In this document: positions 49,934-63,724 of the stretch, piece after piece
How the letters are laid out: each line of letters opens with the position of its first letter
How positions within the stretch are numbered: the stretch's first letter is position 1
Source of the DNA: Aptenodytes patagonicus
Taxonomy: Eukaryota; Chordata; Aves; Sphenisciformes; Spheniscidae
Assembly: GCF_965638725.1 (NCBI RefSeq)
Contig: NC_134950.1
Location: forward strand, 146,745,636 to 146,809,635
Length of the DNA: 64,000 nucleotides
Direction of reading: 5' to 3'
Made by a program: the position numbers and the translations under genes
The notes under the pieces: model-generated
What the model was told of the DNA's origin: nothing
What the model saw: the letters and a program-made list of their open reading frames with translations, nothing else
Databases searched by the model: none

Positions 49934-52900
49934 CTGAAAAACAAAATAAGTGCATTGCTTGACATTCACGTTAGCATTTAAAATGAGATGAGAGTTAAAT
50001 CATGAACTGTCTTTCAAAAATATTATTCAGCTGGTGGAGATGCATGCTGAGGTTTCTGAGGTCCACTCAAACTATCCTTTATACTAAATTCACAAACTGT
50101 TCCCATCAATACAAAGGAAAAGACAGAGTGGTTTTTCAGCAGGTACCTTTATGTACTCTGCTTTTCTGCCTTCATGTCTGATCTTACGAATAGAGGAAAA
50201 GAAAATCAAGCCTTTATTACAATAGAAGTTTGTTGTGCAATGTTGTTGGGATTTGTATATAATTATCACCCACAGATTTTGTCCTCAGAATTTCACTATA
50301 CATAATACTTCAAAGAAAAAAAAGGGAACAGACCCTGTTTCTCTCAGAATGCAATTGCCTGTAACTACTGCTCCAGGAAAACTCCAAGACTGAGAGAGAC
50401 ATAACACTTTCCAGTTTCATTACTACTCTTTATACTGAATAGGTTCAGGTCTTTGAATAAAAATCCCTGAGTGATACCTCTACCTTCTAACTATGACCTA
50501 CTAAAACAAACAATGCAACTCTCTGAGTGCATGTGGCTCACATGTTTGATTACTTGTCCTTGACTGGTTTGCAACAACCGTCTTGGCTTAATTTTCATCT
50601 CTCTCCCTACCAAGGGTGTTTGGCAGAGAGGAGGGAGGAAGATTGTTCCATGAAAAAAATTGCCAGCCATATCTGTCATTTGTAATTCTTCTAAGCAATG
50701 TACCCAAGGAATTTTATCTGATGTTGCTGATGTGTTCATTTTCTTAATACGCTTATTCTGAAAAAGGAACTAACCTTTTCCGTGTTTTTGTCTACAGTTG
50801 TTGAAATATTGATTACAGAACCATGAAGATGTTTTCTTGTTAAATCCTCCCCCTCCAAAGAAATGAATAATCTTGGCTTGAGGTCCAAGTCTTTAAAATA
50901 AAATCTAACAATGTATTTCTCTCTGCTAACAATTTCCAGAATACTCATGTTTATATCTACATTTTTCGGATACTTTCTGCAAAATATTGCTGATTAACAG
51001 TCTCACTGACATATGCACGTAACTAAATCATTTTTCCAGCCCACTTCATCTTGCATTCACAGATGTGTCCCTCCATATCTTTCAGAAGTTTAGGGCAAAG
51101 ATAATTTGATAAAAATCCTAGTCCGGCACTCTGAGACCATCCCCTTGCTTCCTACTAAGCTCCTCCTTTCTTCATCACATCAAACATGAACTGCTTCTTT
51201 TCTTTTTCAGGATGCAGTCACCTTAGTTGTCATTACTCATTCAGGCCAGAGAGCCCGTGACAATACAATCTCTTGCCTTTGTGCAAGTTTGAAAACAGCA
51301 CCTCATGTTTTTTCTTCCTTGTTTCTCCTTACATGTAAGAGTAACTTACAAGCAACCAAGAAGCTACCCCTCCCCCTAAAATCCTCCTTAGCTGTGATGC
51401 TTACACAGAAATCATCCAACTAGCTCAAAAGCAGTTACTGACTGGAATGGAGATTCTTCCACGTCCTACCCCAGTTTGTCAAAACTCAACATCTAAATAT
51501 GCTGTTGTGCCCGAATGAGATCTTAACAATGGCTTTTATTTTCTCACCCTTCAATTAACCGATAGAAATGAGAAAAAAAAAAAATCTTTTCTGCAGATGC
51601 AATGAGTGGCTTATCTGCAGACAGTCAGGAACACGTTTACTGACAAAGGACGCCTCTACCGACGTATTATGGATCGCACAGATTTACCCAACAATAAATG
51701 AAGAAGGTCTTGTCCTCAGCAAGGTTTTCATGAAAGGCTGTCCCACAAGAGGTACATGTCAAGTAGCACAGGGACCATCTTGCCCACTCTTTTGATGAGT
51801 AACTGGCAGATCTGAATCTCACTCTGACCAACTACCTGTTGTCTGAGGATATGTCAGAAGGGGAAGCGGTGCTTTGCAGGAGATACAAATTCTTTCTTAC
51901 ATACTTGGAGCTTGTCAACATAAACATTATTAAAGAAAGAGTAAGCAGCAGCACATATACAGCCAGAATAAACCCCAAACCATTTACACATTAATGAAAA
52001 TAAAACAGTGTCATTGGAGATTACTTACCGTTGTACCAAGGCCTTTAATATCAGTAGAATGGACTGCTCCGTTTTGAGTCTTCGATTTAGATCTGGAAGC
52101 CTCTATTGATTTTTCCTGAAGCCTTTTTGCTTTCTAAAGATAATTAGAAAAAAGGCAAAATTGTTTTAAACAGAATAAATTGTATCATCTGCATTTGTTA
52201 GAAAATACGCAAACAAAATGACAAAATAAATGAGGTGATAATTCTATTGGCCTTTAATTGTAAGTACCTCCCCTCTGGTTTGTGACTCTCTCTCGTACTG
52301 GGGACCTGAAAACAGAATAAACGGACATGGCTTCACAAGGGCGAGAAGGGAATAATCACTTACTATGACCTGCAGGCTATATTGTTTCTAATGTAGCCAT
52401 ATATGCTGTTAGCCTTCATCACCACAAGAGCACACTGCTGCCTCATGTTCAGCCTGTCACCCCATACATAGTACACATCTACATAGCCAGTCAGGCCCCG
52501 GGCTGTTCTGACGCATGACAACCTTAATACATCCCACATGCATGACTTCACATTTTATTTTCCTGAACTGCACGAGCTCTTGGTCAGCTCATCCCTCCAG
52601 CTTGTCAAGGTCCTTCTGAATAGCAACCCTACCTCCCAGCATATGGATTGCTTCCTCCAGCTCAGTGTCATGCATGAACGTGATGAGGTTGCATACTGAT
52701 CCAATATCCAAGTAATTAATGAAAATGATAAACAGTATCAACCCTATAATTAACTCTGAGGAGTATCACTCAAAACTGACTGCTAGTTAAATTTTAATCA
52801 CTGACCATTGTCCTTCGAGCCCATCAGTCCAGCCAGTTTTTCATCCAACTTGTAGTCCAGCTGTAGTGGACAACACCTATATGTAGTCCAGTCCATATCT

Positions 52901-55900
52901 CCCCAATTTGGCTACAAGGATGCTACACAAGACTGTGCTGAAAACCTTGCTAAAGCCAAGGGAAATAACATCCATCTTCCTCCTTCTCCAGAGCTAATAA
53001 TTCTACCGCAAAAGGCAACCATGTTGGCAAGGCATGATTTGTCCTTGGTAAATCCATGACAGCCATTTCCAATCACCTTCTTGTCCCTCGTGTGCCTAAA
53101 ACAGCTTTCCAGGGACTCAGTTAAAATTAACCATCCTGTAGTTCTCCAAATCCTTTTTCTGGCACTTTTTAATTTCTCATTCTAGCATAGATCTTTACCA
53201 CAGGACAGTGTTCTCTTTTGCTTCTCCTTTGGGAAATGAAGAAAAATTAAACTCAGCTGCCAAAGCAGTTCTTTTAAGTCTGATTTCATTCATTCTCCAA
53301 CTTAGTCTGATCACCTAACCAGGACTCTAATATTTTTTACGTTCTTTTGGAAAAGCACAAATACTGCTAAAAGAAACTCCTTTCATCATAAAGTATTTCC
53401 CATCTGGAAAGATGTCTGCTGCATTAAAAATAGGGAATGAAGTATTAGAAAAAATAAAGACAAGAATGACCAGACTTTTAGTTTCAACAATTTCAGGACA
53501 AATATACATATACGCACACCCCCACCCCCATCCCCCCCTAATTGCAAGTGCATAAACAATGTTGATCCCCAATTTGTGACTGTAATCAGAAGAGCAAATC
53601 ATAGAATCATAGAAGAGGAGAAGAGTCAAAGATTGCGTAGCTTTGCCAATACATCTTATGGTTCATTCTTCTATGTCTGTGTGAATATAAAATTTACTAT
53701 AACTTCTACTTTTATATCCTCATAATTCATTAAGAAATGTGTTTGGAACTTCCCAATTATTATAACTACACCGTGAATTAAAATTTTCTCCATCACTCAG
53801 ATTTCTTACCTTCAATGCCTCATAGTTTGATGTCCGAGTCAAGAAATTTTCCCAAGATTTGTTTACCATTTCTCTCTGCTTACGGGTAGCTTGGATCTGT
53901 AATACAAATGAGATTTACAAGATGCAACACAATGCTGTTCTCATGAGCTTTCCTGAACTCTTTGCTTGTGCTGTTTGGATAGTATGTTCACCTACGCCCC
54001 TTTGGCTACCTTAGCTCATCCCTCTCACTTGGGATTGGATGACAATCTTGTAGTAACGTACTTGTCCTTTAAAGACTTCACTTATGCACTGCCTTCAAAA
54101 AAAAAAAGCTTACCTTCTCTGTTGCAAACAAATTTTCCCCTCTTCCAATACAGATTTGGAAGAGCCCCAACTCTTTCAGGAATACTTTATATTCTCACTC
54201 TCAAATGCTGAATGACAGAGATGGAGTCAGTTCTGGTGACAAAAGTGCAGGCATCATAATGCATGACAATCCCTCAAAAACACTAGCATGAGCTTTTAGA
54301 CAACTGGACCAATTGATCTCACTTCTCAGAAAGCAGGACAGGGTGAGACAGTAGGTGAGCAAAAATGCCAAAAGCTTGCCTTATAACCAAAGCTGGAAAA
54401 CGTCTATACCTGCTCACTCTCAGCATGCTGGGAAGCACAAAGCCCTGCTTTGTGAAGTAATGAAGCTTTGTGAATATTCAGCCAAGGGAGCTTATAACAG
54501 AGGCTTATGTTTCATTTTAAGAAGCAGATGTAGTTGTAAAGGTACTTTAAATTGTTATCTGCTACAGATGAACACAGGTGCAACTCTTACAGTAACATAA
54601 TGATAATTTTTCATTACACCATTGCTGATGCATCACTGATGATACTGCTTCATTTTTTTCATGTTACTCTCTAAATATTGTCAAAATTATACAAATTGGG
54701 AGAACTGAGGTTAACCTAATTTAATTTAAAGTTAAAATTTTACTGCTGAGACAGATTAAAATATCTTCAAGCAGCGTACACATACAGAATTCTCAACATT
54801 ATATAATAAAATCTTCATATAAATTGACAAAAAAGCTTTACATGGGCTTTCCTTGTTTAAATACTCCTTGTCTTACCTTTGTGTATGTTTTTTCCTCCTC
54901 TTGGATTTCTTGGTGATGTTGACTTTCAAGCACTTCAGTCTGCAGAGCAGCAATCGTTCTTCCAGTATCTTCTGATATCTCTGAAATAACTTTCAAGGCT
55001 TCCTCATCCGATGCAACAGGCCTGAATTCTTCTTTTAGTTCTGCACACAGTTCACACCAAACTTCTCCAACCTGCGTGTGAAACGCACACCGCACTATTT
55101 GATATTTATCTCCTTTTTTCCAGTTCCAATTATTCAAAATATAATAGAGCAACAATCTCTCTCCTTATTGTTGTTGCACTTCCCGGAATTTTTACGCAAG
55201 GTTAGAGTTCAGTAATGCTATGCCAAATTCATTCATGATAATCCTCCCTAAGCCTTCATAAGCCCAAGCTTGACTCCATAGAGCAGTAACAGGAATGCTG
55301 ATACCTACAGAAACTCAGAAGAAGTACAGATAGTTACCATATACCAAATTACAAGAGTGAAGTGTTGTGTCGTACTGGCTGCTTCTTAAGATCTCAAACT
55401 GTGCACATTATCAGAGCAAACTGCAACATCAGACATAAATGGAAGCTAGAATTATCAACTAAAGATCGAGTCTTGCTAGTTCCTGAACACTTCAAGCTCT
55501 CACAGACTTTGTTCCTAAGCAGAAAATTGGCTTAAACTGTGTGATGGCTCCCACAAAGCTTGTTATCCTGTTCTTGTTTCCTATAGGCACATCATTTTTA
55601 ACCTTTGACAGTATGATGGATACTGCATGTGGGGACAAAGATGGGAAAGCACAGAAAAACCTTTATCAGAATGTGCATTTAATGTAATTTTTAATAGCAA
55701 ACCGCTCCCACCCCCAATTGACCTTACTGCACAAAGAGGCAGTCCTACTCTCCAGCCCTTCCCCAATTTCTTACTCCTATCCTGGCGCATTCCTGTTTCT
55801 CGAGCTGGCAAACAGTTAAAACTATTTTTTTCTGAGTTATTTTTAACTAGCATTGGTTTCTAGTCTTAATTTCTGTGCAGTCACAAACACTTGTAGCAGT

Positions 55901-58900
55901 ACAAAGGAAGAGTCTGGGGAGTGCTGCACTGATGGAGGCGGGACTGTTTCTTTTGATGGTAAATACTGGCTTACACTCTCTGTGAAACTATAGGTGACTT
56001 GTGACATAGGTGACAGCTTTTGAAGGGTTATTTGTTTGTTGTATCCTGAGATATACTTGCTATTTTTGCAAACACAGATACAGTAGTACTATTTTCTTTT
56101 ACAATACTCACTTTAAAGTCAATATAACGCCGTATGATAGCAAGTGTGACAAAATCCTTAGCAGATAAGCCAGGTAAATTTTCAAAACCTAAAAGAATAT
56201 TAATCATGTCAGTATTAACAGCATGATGAATTTATCTTAAAAGATAACATTCTAAGACAAGACACCATCTTATTTGTCATATAATCACATGCAAAATCTT
56301 CATCACAAATACACCAGTCAGTCACTCTTCTAATCCTGAGCAGGCTTTTGGTGATAAAAAACCCTGTTTTCTCTGTAACAAATTCACTCTATACTAACTC
56401 TTTACTTATGAGTGGCGCCAGTGACCTTCCAATCACTTGGAAAGCCAGGATTTGCTACACTTTTGTGGTAAGGGTTTGATCTTCTGTTAAAGCAGACAAA
56501 CAGTTGAGTCCGCAGGTCACAGTTTCTAAAGAAGCAATTCAGCACAAATAGAGTTTGCTTTAGCTGTGAAGTAGCCAACAGGAGAATCGTATTACAGGGT
56601 GATCAGTGCTTTGTTTCAAAGCTGTGTAATGAGGGTCTCCTCCATCTCATAGACTTGAGCCTTGAGCATAAAGCCTTGAGTATCATGACTCCATCTTTTA
56701 AAAAATATGTTTACAATACATGTAAAAGAATAAGGTAGAGAAGTATGGTTGCTGAGACTGTGCTTCATTTTTTGCATGCCAAATGTTAATTATACTTGAT
56801 TTTTTAAAAAAGCCCTATCTCTATATATAGTCTATCAAATCTCATTCTAGACTTCATCATACCATCTGTGTGATACCTGGGAATGTAGCATCTATCTATT
56901 AGAGTATAATTACATCATGTTTTGAAGTTAAGAAATACCATAAATAAAGACCAATTAACACTTGTTTTCTAGATCACCATGTTACAGGCTGTTATGGAGC
57001 ATGACTACAGTAAGAGGAAGATGCTGAGAAGACTATAAAAATCTTTCCATTTTTTTATTATCCACTTTCATCTCATTTCAGTACTTCACAGGAGACATTA
57101 CAATGTATGTAACTAACATAAGAGGTATGTGTGAATATAGGAGAAAGCTGGAACAAAATCTAGTGCCTTTTTGCTTTATTAAAGAATTTAGCTGTGATCC
57201 AACATTTAACATAATTAACACTAATAAAAATTAGTAAGAACATGGGTTACAACAGAGGAAGAACTAGCTATAGCTTAATAGAGAAACTGAGGATGTTTTC
57301 AAACCAGTTGGTTCTCTAGGTTACCCGGGGAACTGGTTGAAGCAATCTCAGAACAATTACTGATCATCTTTGAACCTGTGGTAGATGGACATGAAAAAAC
57401 AAACATAATGCCTATTTTTAAAAGGGGAAAAGGACAAGCCAGAGAATATTGGTTCAGTAGAGTTCCTGAAAAAAAGACTGAAACAAATAATTAAACAAAT
57501 AATGTTTATGCAGCTAAATGGTAACAGTGAAAACATTTTTATCCAACATGAATTAGTAAAAACTAAGATCTAGCTTTTGTCTACAGCCAGATAAGAAATC
57601 TTATGGATGTGGAAGAGTTTATCATGTCTCTTGACTTCAGTTTAGGTTTTTAGACAAGGGTGTAATGAGTATTCATTTTCAGTGTGCAAACAACACAGAA
57701 TTAGGAGGGACTGCAGCATTTTGAAGGAAAAGATTAGAATGCAAATTAGTCTTGCCAATCTGAAAAATTATCCAAAACCACAGAATTTAATTCAGTAAGG
57801 ACAAATAAAAAATTCTGAATGTAGGAATAGTCATCTGTACAAATCCAGGATGGTAGATGACTGTACAAGATCCTAAGTCAAATGAGCAAACAATATCATG
57901 CCACTATGAATATAGCAATTGTTATATTAATGTCAGAATGTTTATTTACAAGATGACTAGAGTAATGTAGCTCTGTTTGGTTCTGAGGCTTCTGCTGGAG
58001 CACTGTGTTCAGTTTTGGGACACTACAGATTGAGAAGAATGTGAACCAACTGGAAAGACTCAAGAAAAAAACAATGAGACTAATTAGAGGTTATGCTAGA
58101 AAATGAGATCGGTGAGTAACATCTGCAGAAAGCAGTATTTCTTAATCTAGGGAAATAAAATTAAATGTAAAAATGTTAAAACATGTGAAAGAGATACTGT
58201 GTGTGGGAAAACAAATTACAGAAAATTTCAAGCAAATCTTAGGTTTAATTCTAGGAAAACTCCTCCTAATGGTAGGGGCAGCAAAGTACCAGGGAAGTCT
58301 TGAAATCCCCATCAATAGGGACTTTAAGAACAGGATGAGCAAGCATCTATTAATAACAGAGTGTTGACGATGCATCTCAAAGTTTCCTTTGACCTTTTTT
58401 TTTATAGTGACTTTATTGATTACCAGTGAACAAGTTCAGTTTAGTGACAAATATGACACTGACAAGGTAATTCACTTGTCTTACCTAGCTTGCACAATAA
58501 CGAATAAAGTTTTGCCCGTACGTTTTCTGAAATTTCCATGATGGCAAAGCTGGGACAGTTGGCAGGCATGGGGATGACCTCTTGCTGTTTCTGGAAGCTG
58601 CCAGCAATAGGTCTCTTCATGTCTAATAATTTCAAAACATAAAACCAGAGTAGAAGAATGAAGAGGTAATATGTTCCCAAAGCTATTAAACTTAGAGGAA
58701 ATTCTATCTATGTAATACAGTATGAGGATCTTTAGCAGGCAGCTATGGACATACTCTTTTCTGTGATGCCTCCTCCAAAAGAAGACAGTTCCATCTTACT
58801 TTGTGGACACTATGTAAATAATTTTGATAGTTTGGCCAGGAATTTGAACATAATTTGGGCCAGGAAATATTAAGTCATTAGCATGACTAAAGATTTGCGA

Positions 58901-61900
58901 GAACATAGCACTCTCCTTACTTCTTTTTACAACATATAACAAAACACAATGCCTTTTGTGGAAGAAATTAAGTAGTTTAACTGTCCAGCATTAGAAAAGC
59001 TGTTCAGGATACTAGTCATGGTTCTGTTCATTACCTGGTTCATTCCCAGCTGATGTAGAAAATGCCATCTAGTGGCCAGACTCTAAACGAAATAGATAGA
59101 AGGTATTTTGGGTTTGGTAAGAACTATAGCATAAAGCTATAAATATTGTAATTTACTTTCATCAGGATTCAGACTGCAAAAGCAAATACTGTCTTCTTTT
59201 TACTTTGTTCAGTGGAACTGCTCACACTTTCACATGCATCAAAAAACCTACCAACAATCCTTCCATATCGATCACGTTTGACTCCTAGCTCCAACTCCTC
59301 CTGCCTCCACAACTGTATTAGAAGGTTAGCTGCTGTTTGATCTTTCTCCCCTCGCCAGGTACTGATGTGCGAAGTGGTTTTAGGGTTGTCACAAAATTCA
59401 ACCAAGATTCCAAGAATTATATTGCACAGGTTCTTTTGCTTTAACTTGGCGAACAGAAAAGGAAAAAATGTTTTAAACTGTTCAAAACACAGTGATGTCT
59501 ACCTTCAGAAAACAGAGGAATTGTGTAATATGTAATCAAGTAACTGCAAGCTTTTCATCACAAACTGGTGTATAAACTTGTAAATCTTTCAAGTTTCTGG
59601 AATCCTGCCATGCAAAGGTCCATAAATCAAGGAACATGAGGGGAATGAGTGTAGGATCGTGTAAGATGGGCATACCTGTGCGTAGAATTACATTAGAGGT
59701 TTTGTATACATGCCTCCAGGCTCATGTGCTGGAGAATGTACTACTACCAAGATTTATTTTCGTAAGAAACAGACTCTGAAGGCAGTGGCTGAGCGGTACC
59801 ACACAGCACCTGTTCTGTTTTGTGGCCAGATCTTCTAGCAGCAGCTGAGAGTAAGGAAGGGTCTGCAGCCTTGCACTGCAAGGGCATCAGAGGCTGGCAG
59901 TACAACCAGCGAGAATGAGGAGGGAATAAAACAAGGAAGGTGCACGCTTATTTTGTGACAGGTGAAATGCCTGTGCCAGCTCTATGTCCAAGACCCATAG
60001 AAGTAACTATACATACAAAATACATGTACAAAGTAACTTTAAACATCAAAACTTTTAAAGCCTTGAAGCGTACACTAACTCTGCTCTTACTAACTTCAAT
60101 ATGAAGTAAGAACTGAGGTGCTTTTCTAAACAGAGAGGTCATCCAAAATAAGAGCATAGTTTGAGTTTTCTTTTTAAAAAGAGTATATTTTTGGTAAATT
60201 TAAAACTCCGTCAAATACTTGTTTTTAAAAAAGATACATGGAAAATCCATTCAATCATTTCTGAGCAGGTATCCTGGTGTGTGATTACCTTCCTATCTCA
60301 GGGAATTACATACACTGATCTTTTTGTTAGTATTATAATAGTCTTAGGCGATACTGTAACAAAAATAATGCAATTTTCCATGTTGTTTCACTACTCTTTC
60401 ATTCTGTAACAACAATAATAAAAATACCTACTGCCAACAAATCCAGAAGGAGAAAAATGCCCTGTTTTTCAAGAAAATAATCCTCTGCAATGTAACATCC
60501 AATGACACAGGACCTTAAACAGAAATAATTTCACTGTGTAGAAACATTTTTATGCTTTAGAACATTCTACAAGCATCTCATTTATTTTACTGAATTGCAT
60601 AAATATATTTGGTATGCAACACGCTTCATACCTTCAGGGAGTAGAAAAATCATGTTTCACATGCCTTTTCATTTACACTGTATAACTAAATATACCCTAC
60701 TTGACTGCTCTTTCTTCTCCTGCAGGTGGCACACCTTCCTTGTAGCAGCCCAAGAAATTTGGCAGGTTCACAATGAATTGGATTAGAATATGGATTTGAA
60801 CTAAAACTAACTCAGTAAAAGAGGCTAAAATTTAGCTAGAACATGTCCCTGATCTGGCTTATTGCAGGGCTGTGTGAATATTTCTGCCAGCAGAATCAAG
60901 GGGGTGAGACAAGCAAGACTGGTTTTTTTTGCAACGATGTTTGCTTCTCTCAGCTTGAAATGGTCATAAAACCAGCATTCATGTTGCTATTGCTTCCTTC
61001 TCTCACTTCCGCACTTATGGTCATTAACAGAGAAACTGAAGGGATCTCCGGCATCAGTCTTTTCTCCCAGACAAACATATCATTTGGCTTTCAATGTATT
61101 TATCAACCTCTGCCTTAAAAGAAATTAACTTTTGGTTATCCTCCTATGCATTGGCATTCTCCAATAGCAATCTTTAAAATATTTCCAGCCCAATATAGCC
61201 AGTTTACAAACACTTCTTACACTTACAGAGTTTTTAGCTAATATTGGTCTATTCTTGCCTTCTGTTTACTTCTCTGAAGCTATTTACAGACTCTAACCAT
61301 ACACCTCTCTTAGAAAGTCTTAGGTATCTTTGCATGTCAAGAATTCACTCTGTGTGGGGAGTTAGACTGCTGTGTAGGGAGTTAGGTTGTGATACCAAAA
61401 CCCTATTTAGAAGAGAATACATGCAGAATATTCTGTTTATTTTGTATAATTTTTAATTAGTCAAATTGTATGAAGGATTTTTATACATTTTAAGTAGAAG
61501 AAAGGCCTATATGTGCAGAGAAGGGCCGTAATATTGCATACCTAAAAAATACAAGACCTGACATTTTTAAGAGTTACTGCTGCTAAAATACTTTACTAAC
61601 CACAGGCAGTCGAGTGCACTGAAGAGGAGACAATTGTGGCCTAATCCACTATATAACTTCTTTGGATCCATCTGAATGAATGGGATAAGTATATCCACTC
61701 CTTCATAGCTGAAGAGTTCCTGTTGAAAGGTTAATTAAAGCAATATGTTTCTTAAATAATATTTACTAAATAGCTACATATAAGAAAATACAAAGGAAAT
61801 TGAAAAAATTAAATATTTATATTGTAATAAATTTGGCCCACTTGTTAGAGCAGGCTATACTCCTTATGATATACATAAGAAAAAGAGATTTTCAGTTTTT

Positions 61901-63724
61901 CCAAACTGCTAATCTCATTCGTTAACACACTTTCATATATTCATTTAAAAATCATGTAAATTAGCAATCAAAGAGGTGAGACACTTCCTAGTGGATTTCT
62001 GAGTGATTTTGCATTTTAACTGTCACTGTCACAGAAACCAGTTACCAGACCTGACTTGTTAGCGAACTACAGTTGACATCCGCCTTTGAATAAAAAAACA
62101 AAAAAGCAGTATCCTTTAAATGAAAATATACCATGCTTTGACGTTTTCTGCACAGTATGAGGTAGAAAGATACATACCTTTCTGTGGAGATCATTTTCAC
62201 AGAGAGCAGACAAAAGAAATAATATATCCGCTTGGATTTCCAGTAGAATGGCATCTTCTTTCTCTTTAGATTTGTGTGCTGCATACTTCAGGACGTCTAT
62301 AAATGAATATATTTTATACATGTGAATGTCCTATACACAAGTCAGAATTCTATTACAGCTGCTGATTTTTTTAAAAAATCAAATTTACATCAAGGGATTT
62401 TTAAAGGAATCAACTTACACTGTTCAGTTTTATCTCCTGTGTTTTATAATAGCTTACAGAAGTGCCGCACTCTGGTGCTGTAGTTTCATGGACTTTACTC
62501 TTGGTGACAGAGTTAATGATAATAACTTGCACTGACTTCTTCCTTGTTCAGTCTCTGTGCTGCCCCTTGTATTGTGCCAGCGCAATGAATTAAGGCAACT
62601 GATCTGAATCAAGGAACTCTTAGAAAAAGGCAATGAACTTACCGATTTGCTCTGTTGTACAGCCTCACACACATTTTTACTGACAGTGGAAATGTGGGAG
62701 AGACATAAAATATCACCACTGCTGAGAAAATCAGCCTTGGAACCACAATGTGAAAGAGGACATTCAGACACAGAACTCCCCCAAAGTAAGAAAAGTTACT
62801 TGAATCTGATATGTAAGGTTTAGTGTTAATTTTGCTTTCACTAAAATCTGTAAGTTTCCACTGGAGTTCAACTTTCAACTAAGGATATAAAATCTTTTAT
62901 TTCTAGGCTTTCTATTAGAACATACTCTTTGAATTCCAGAGGATCTTACCTATTTTGTTTCTTCCAGTATGACTCTTTCAGAGTACTGCAAACTTTTTAT
63001 TATTGTAAGAAAAGAACTTAAACCAGTGTGTATTGGAACTTAAAACCAAATGTAACAGTAGGTATGCATTACTGAACAATTAAATGCTTTAAAATTGCAG
63101 GAGCAGTGGTTAAGCAGTTTTATTCTGCTTTTTTTCTTCATAATGTTATTCATATAAAAGTACGTTGTTATTAATTTTCTTCTAAGGAGGAGCTGTGGAA
63201 AGCAACACCATAATAGACTTAGGTAGAACAAGACTAATGGCTGGAGTTCCTTGGGGCTACCGCAATGAAAATAAGATGTAACAAATGCAATATAATAAAA
63301 GGAGAAGGGGCAGCTTTCACTCCAAAATTAAACACCTAGGCTTTTACAGCTGTCTGTTTTGCTTAATTTGTTCAATTCTGTGTGTTAAAGTGTAACAAAA
63401 TTCAAAATCAAATCAATTACATCTTGGATTAATGTTTTTTTAGTTTTTCAGCATTCAAAGGAGTACACACTAAAACCACAGCACACAAAAAAGCATGAAC
63501 ATTCTTAGTGTCAACAGAAATGTACTAATTTAAGTACAGCAATACAAATTGTGCTTTACCCAGTAGCTGGCTAATTGCTCCCTGGTCACACAAATTAAGG
63601 TTCACAGCATCATCATAAAGGGACACAACAGATCTCAGCACTCTCAGGCTGTAGCGCATTTGTGCAAGTTTGTTGCCACGACCACCTGTTCCATGGAAAC
63701 TGTTACCGTGACCGAAGAAAGGAT
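49757..63724 (-). CDS. CFAP69: Cilia- and flagella-associated protein 69, C-terminal half (partial)
   Basis: Eleven exons in transcript order: 63560-63724, 62178-62296, 61601-61719, 60432-60513, 59252-59444, 58485-58622, 56112-56188, 54877-55071, 53810-53896, 52029-52133, 49757-49933. Phases agree at every junction and give 484 residues plus stop, about half of the 941-aa human protein. The rest lies past the window end. The sequence is mostly helical, as expected of the armadillo-like CFAP69. It becomes acidic and coiled-coil-like in the 54877 exon and basic towards the C-terminus. In mammals the protein is needed for the sperm flagellum and tunes olfactory cilia. A further coding-like block at about 50775-50986 does not fit the phase and is listed apart. 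Confidence 0.93.
50775..50986 (-). other. Coding-like block in last CFAP69 intron, unplaced
   Basis: An open frame of about 70 codons, including MSILEIVSREKYIVRFYFKD, lies between a possible acceptor (TTTTGCAG, ending at about 50987) and a possible donor, GAAAAG|GTTAGT. Its end phase (0) fits the last exon, but its start phase (1) does not follow exon J. It could be a cassette exon reached through an exon that I have not found, or a chance ORF. Confidence 0.3.
52029..52133 (-). CDS. CFAP69: CFAP69 exon J
   Basis: 35 codons, KAKRLQEKSIEASRSKSKTQ to KGLGTT, phase 0. The other two frames have stops. Confidence 0.88.
52320..53240 (-). mobile_element. CR1 LINE fragment, reverse transcriptase part
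   Basis: Read on the minus strand it follows the avian CR1 pattern: GGTGATTGGAAATGGCTGTCA, a tract matching the GFTKGKSC region, the counterpart of the GSVLGPVLFN region, and the downstream GACCTTGACAAGCTGGAG and CAGCAGTGTGCTCTTGTGG stretches. It is heavily mutated, with many indels, and lies in the CFAP69 intron between exons I and J. Confidence 0.72.
53810..53896 (-). CDS. CFAP69: CFAP69 exon I
   Basis: 29 codons, IQATRKQREMVNKSWENFLT to YEALK, phase 0 at both ends. Confidence 0.93.
54877..55071 (-). CDS. CFAP69: CFAP69 exon H
   Basis: 65 codons, VGEVWCELCAELKEEFRPVA to EEEKTYTK, acidic and probably coiled-coil. Confidence 0.93.
56112..56188 (-). CDS. CFAP69: CFAP69 exon G
   Basis: Encodes FENLPGLSAKDFVTLAIIRR and YIDFK. 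77 nt; donor GTGAGT. Confidence 0.92.
57240..58370 (+). mobile_element. Old CR1 LINE fragment in CFAP69 intron
   Basis: Plus orientation, antisense to CFAP69. Recognisable parts in CR1 order are TAATGCCTATTTTTAAAAGGGG (RT region), AGTTCCTGAAAAAAAGACTG, CTGGAGCACTGTGTTCAGTTTTG and a 3' stretch GACTTTAAGAACAGGATG. Divergence is high and internal parts are missing. Ends are approximate. Confidence 0.6.
58485..58622 (-). CDS. CFAP69: CFAP69 exon F
   Basis: Encodes MKRPIAGSFQKQQEVIPMPA through LYSLLCKL. Phases 1 in and 1 out join exons E and G exactly. Confidence 0.93.
59252..59444 (-). CDS. CFAP69: CFAP69 exon E
   Basis: Encodes LKQKNLCNIILGILVEFCDN through VKRDRYGRIV. The acceptor CGCCAAG is chosen because it alone keeps phase with exon D; the open frame past the donor GTAGGT is intronic. 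Confidence 0.9.
60432..60513 (-). CDS. CFAP69: CFAP69 exon D
   Basis: Encodes SCVIGCYIAEDYFLEKQGIF and LLLDLLA. 82 nt; donor GTAGGT. Confidence 0.92.
61601..61719 (-). CDS. CFAP69: CFAP69 exon C
   Basis: Encodes ELFSYEGVDILIPFIQMDPK and the NCLLFSALDCLW helix. Donor TG|GTTAGT. Confidence 0.92.
62178..62296 (-). CDS. CFAP69: CFAP69 exon B
   Basis: Encodes VLKYAAHKSKEKEDAILLEI and ADILFLLSALCENDLHRK. Donor GTATGT, phase 0 out. Confidence 0.92.
63560..63724 (-). CDS. CFAP69: CFAP69 exon A (first in window)
   Basis: Encodes PFFGHGNSFHGTGGRGNKLA and RYSLRVLRSVVSLYDDAVNL. 165 nt; donor CTGG|GTAAAG. Confidence 0.9.

Noticed and set aside
51352..51393. Possible 42-nt CFAP69 exon with acceptor CACAG and donor GTAAGT on the minus strand
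   Set aside because: Its length is a multiple of three, so it cannot repair the phase of the block at 50775-50986, and it has no protein support.
52363..52551. 62-codon minus-strand ORF in the CFAP69 intron
   Set aside because: It lies within the CR1 fragment and reads out of the CR1 protein frame.
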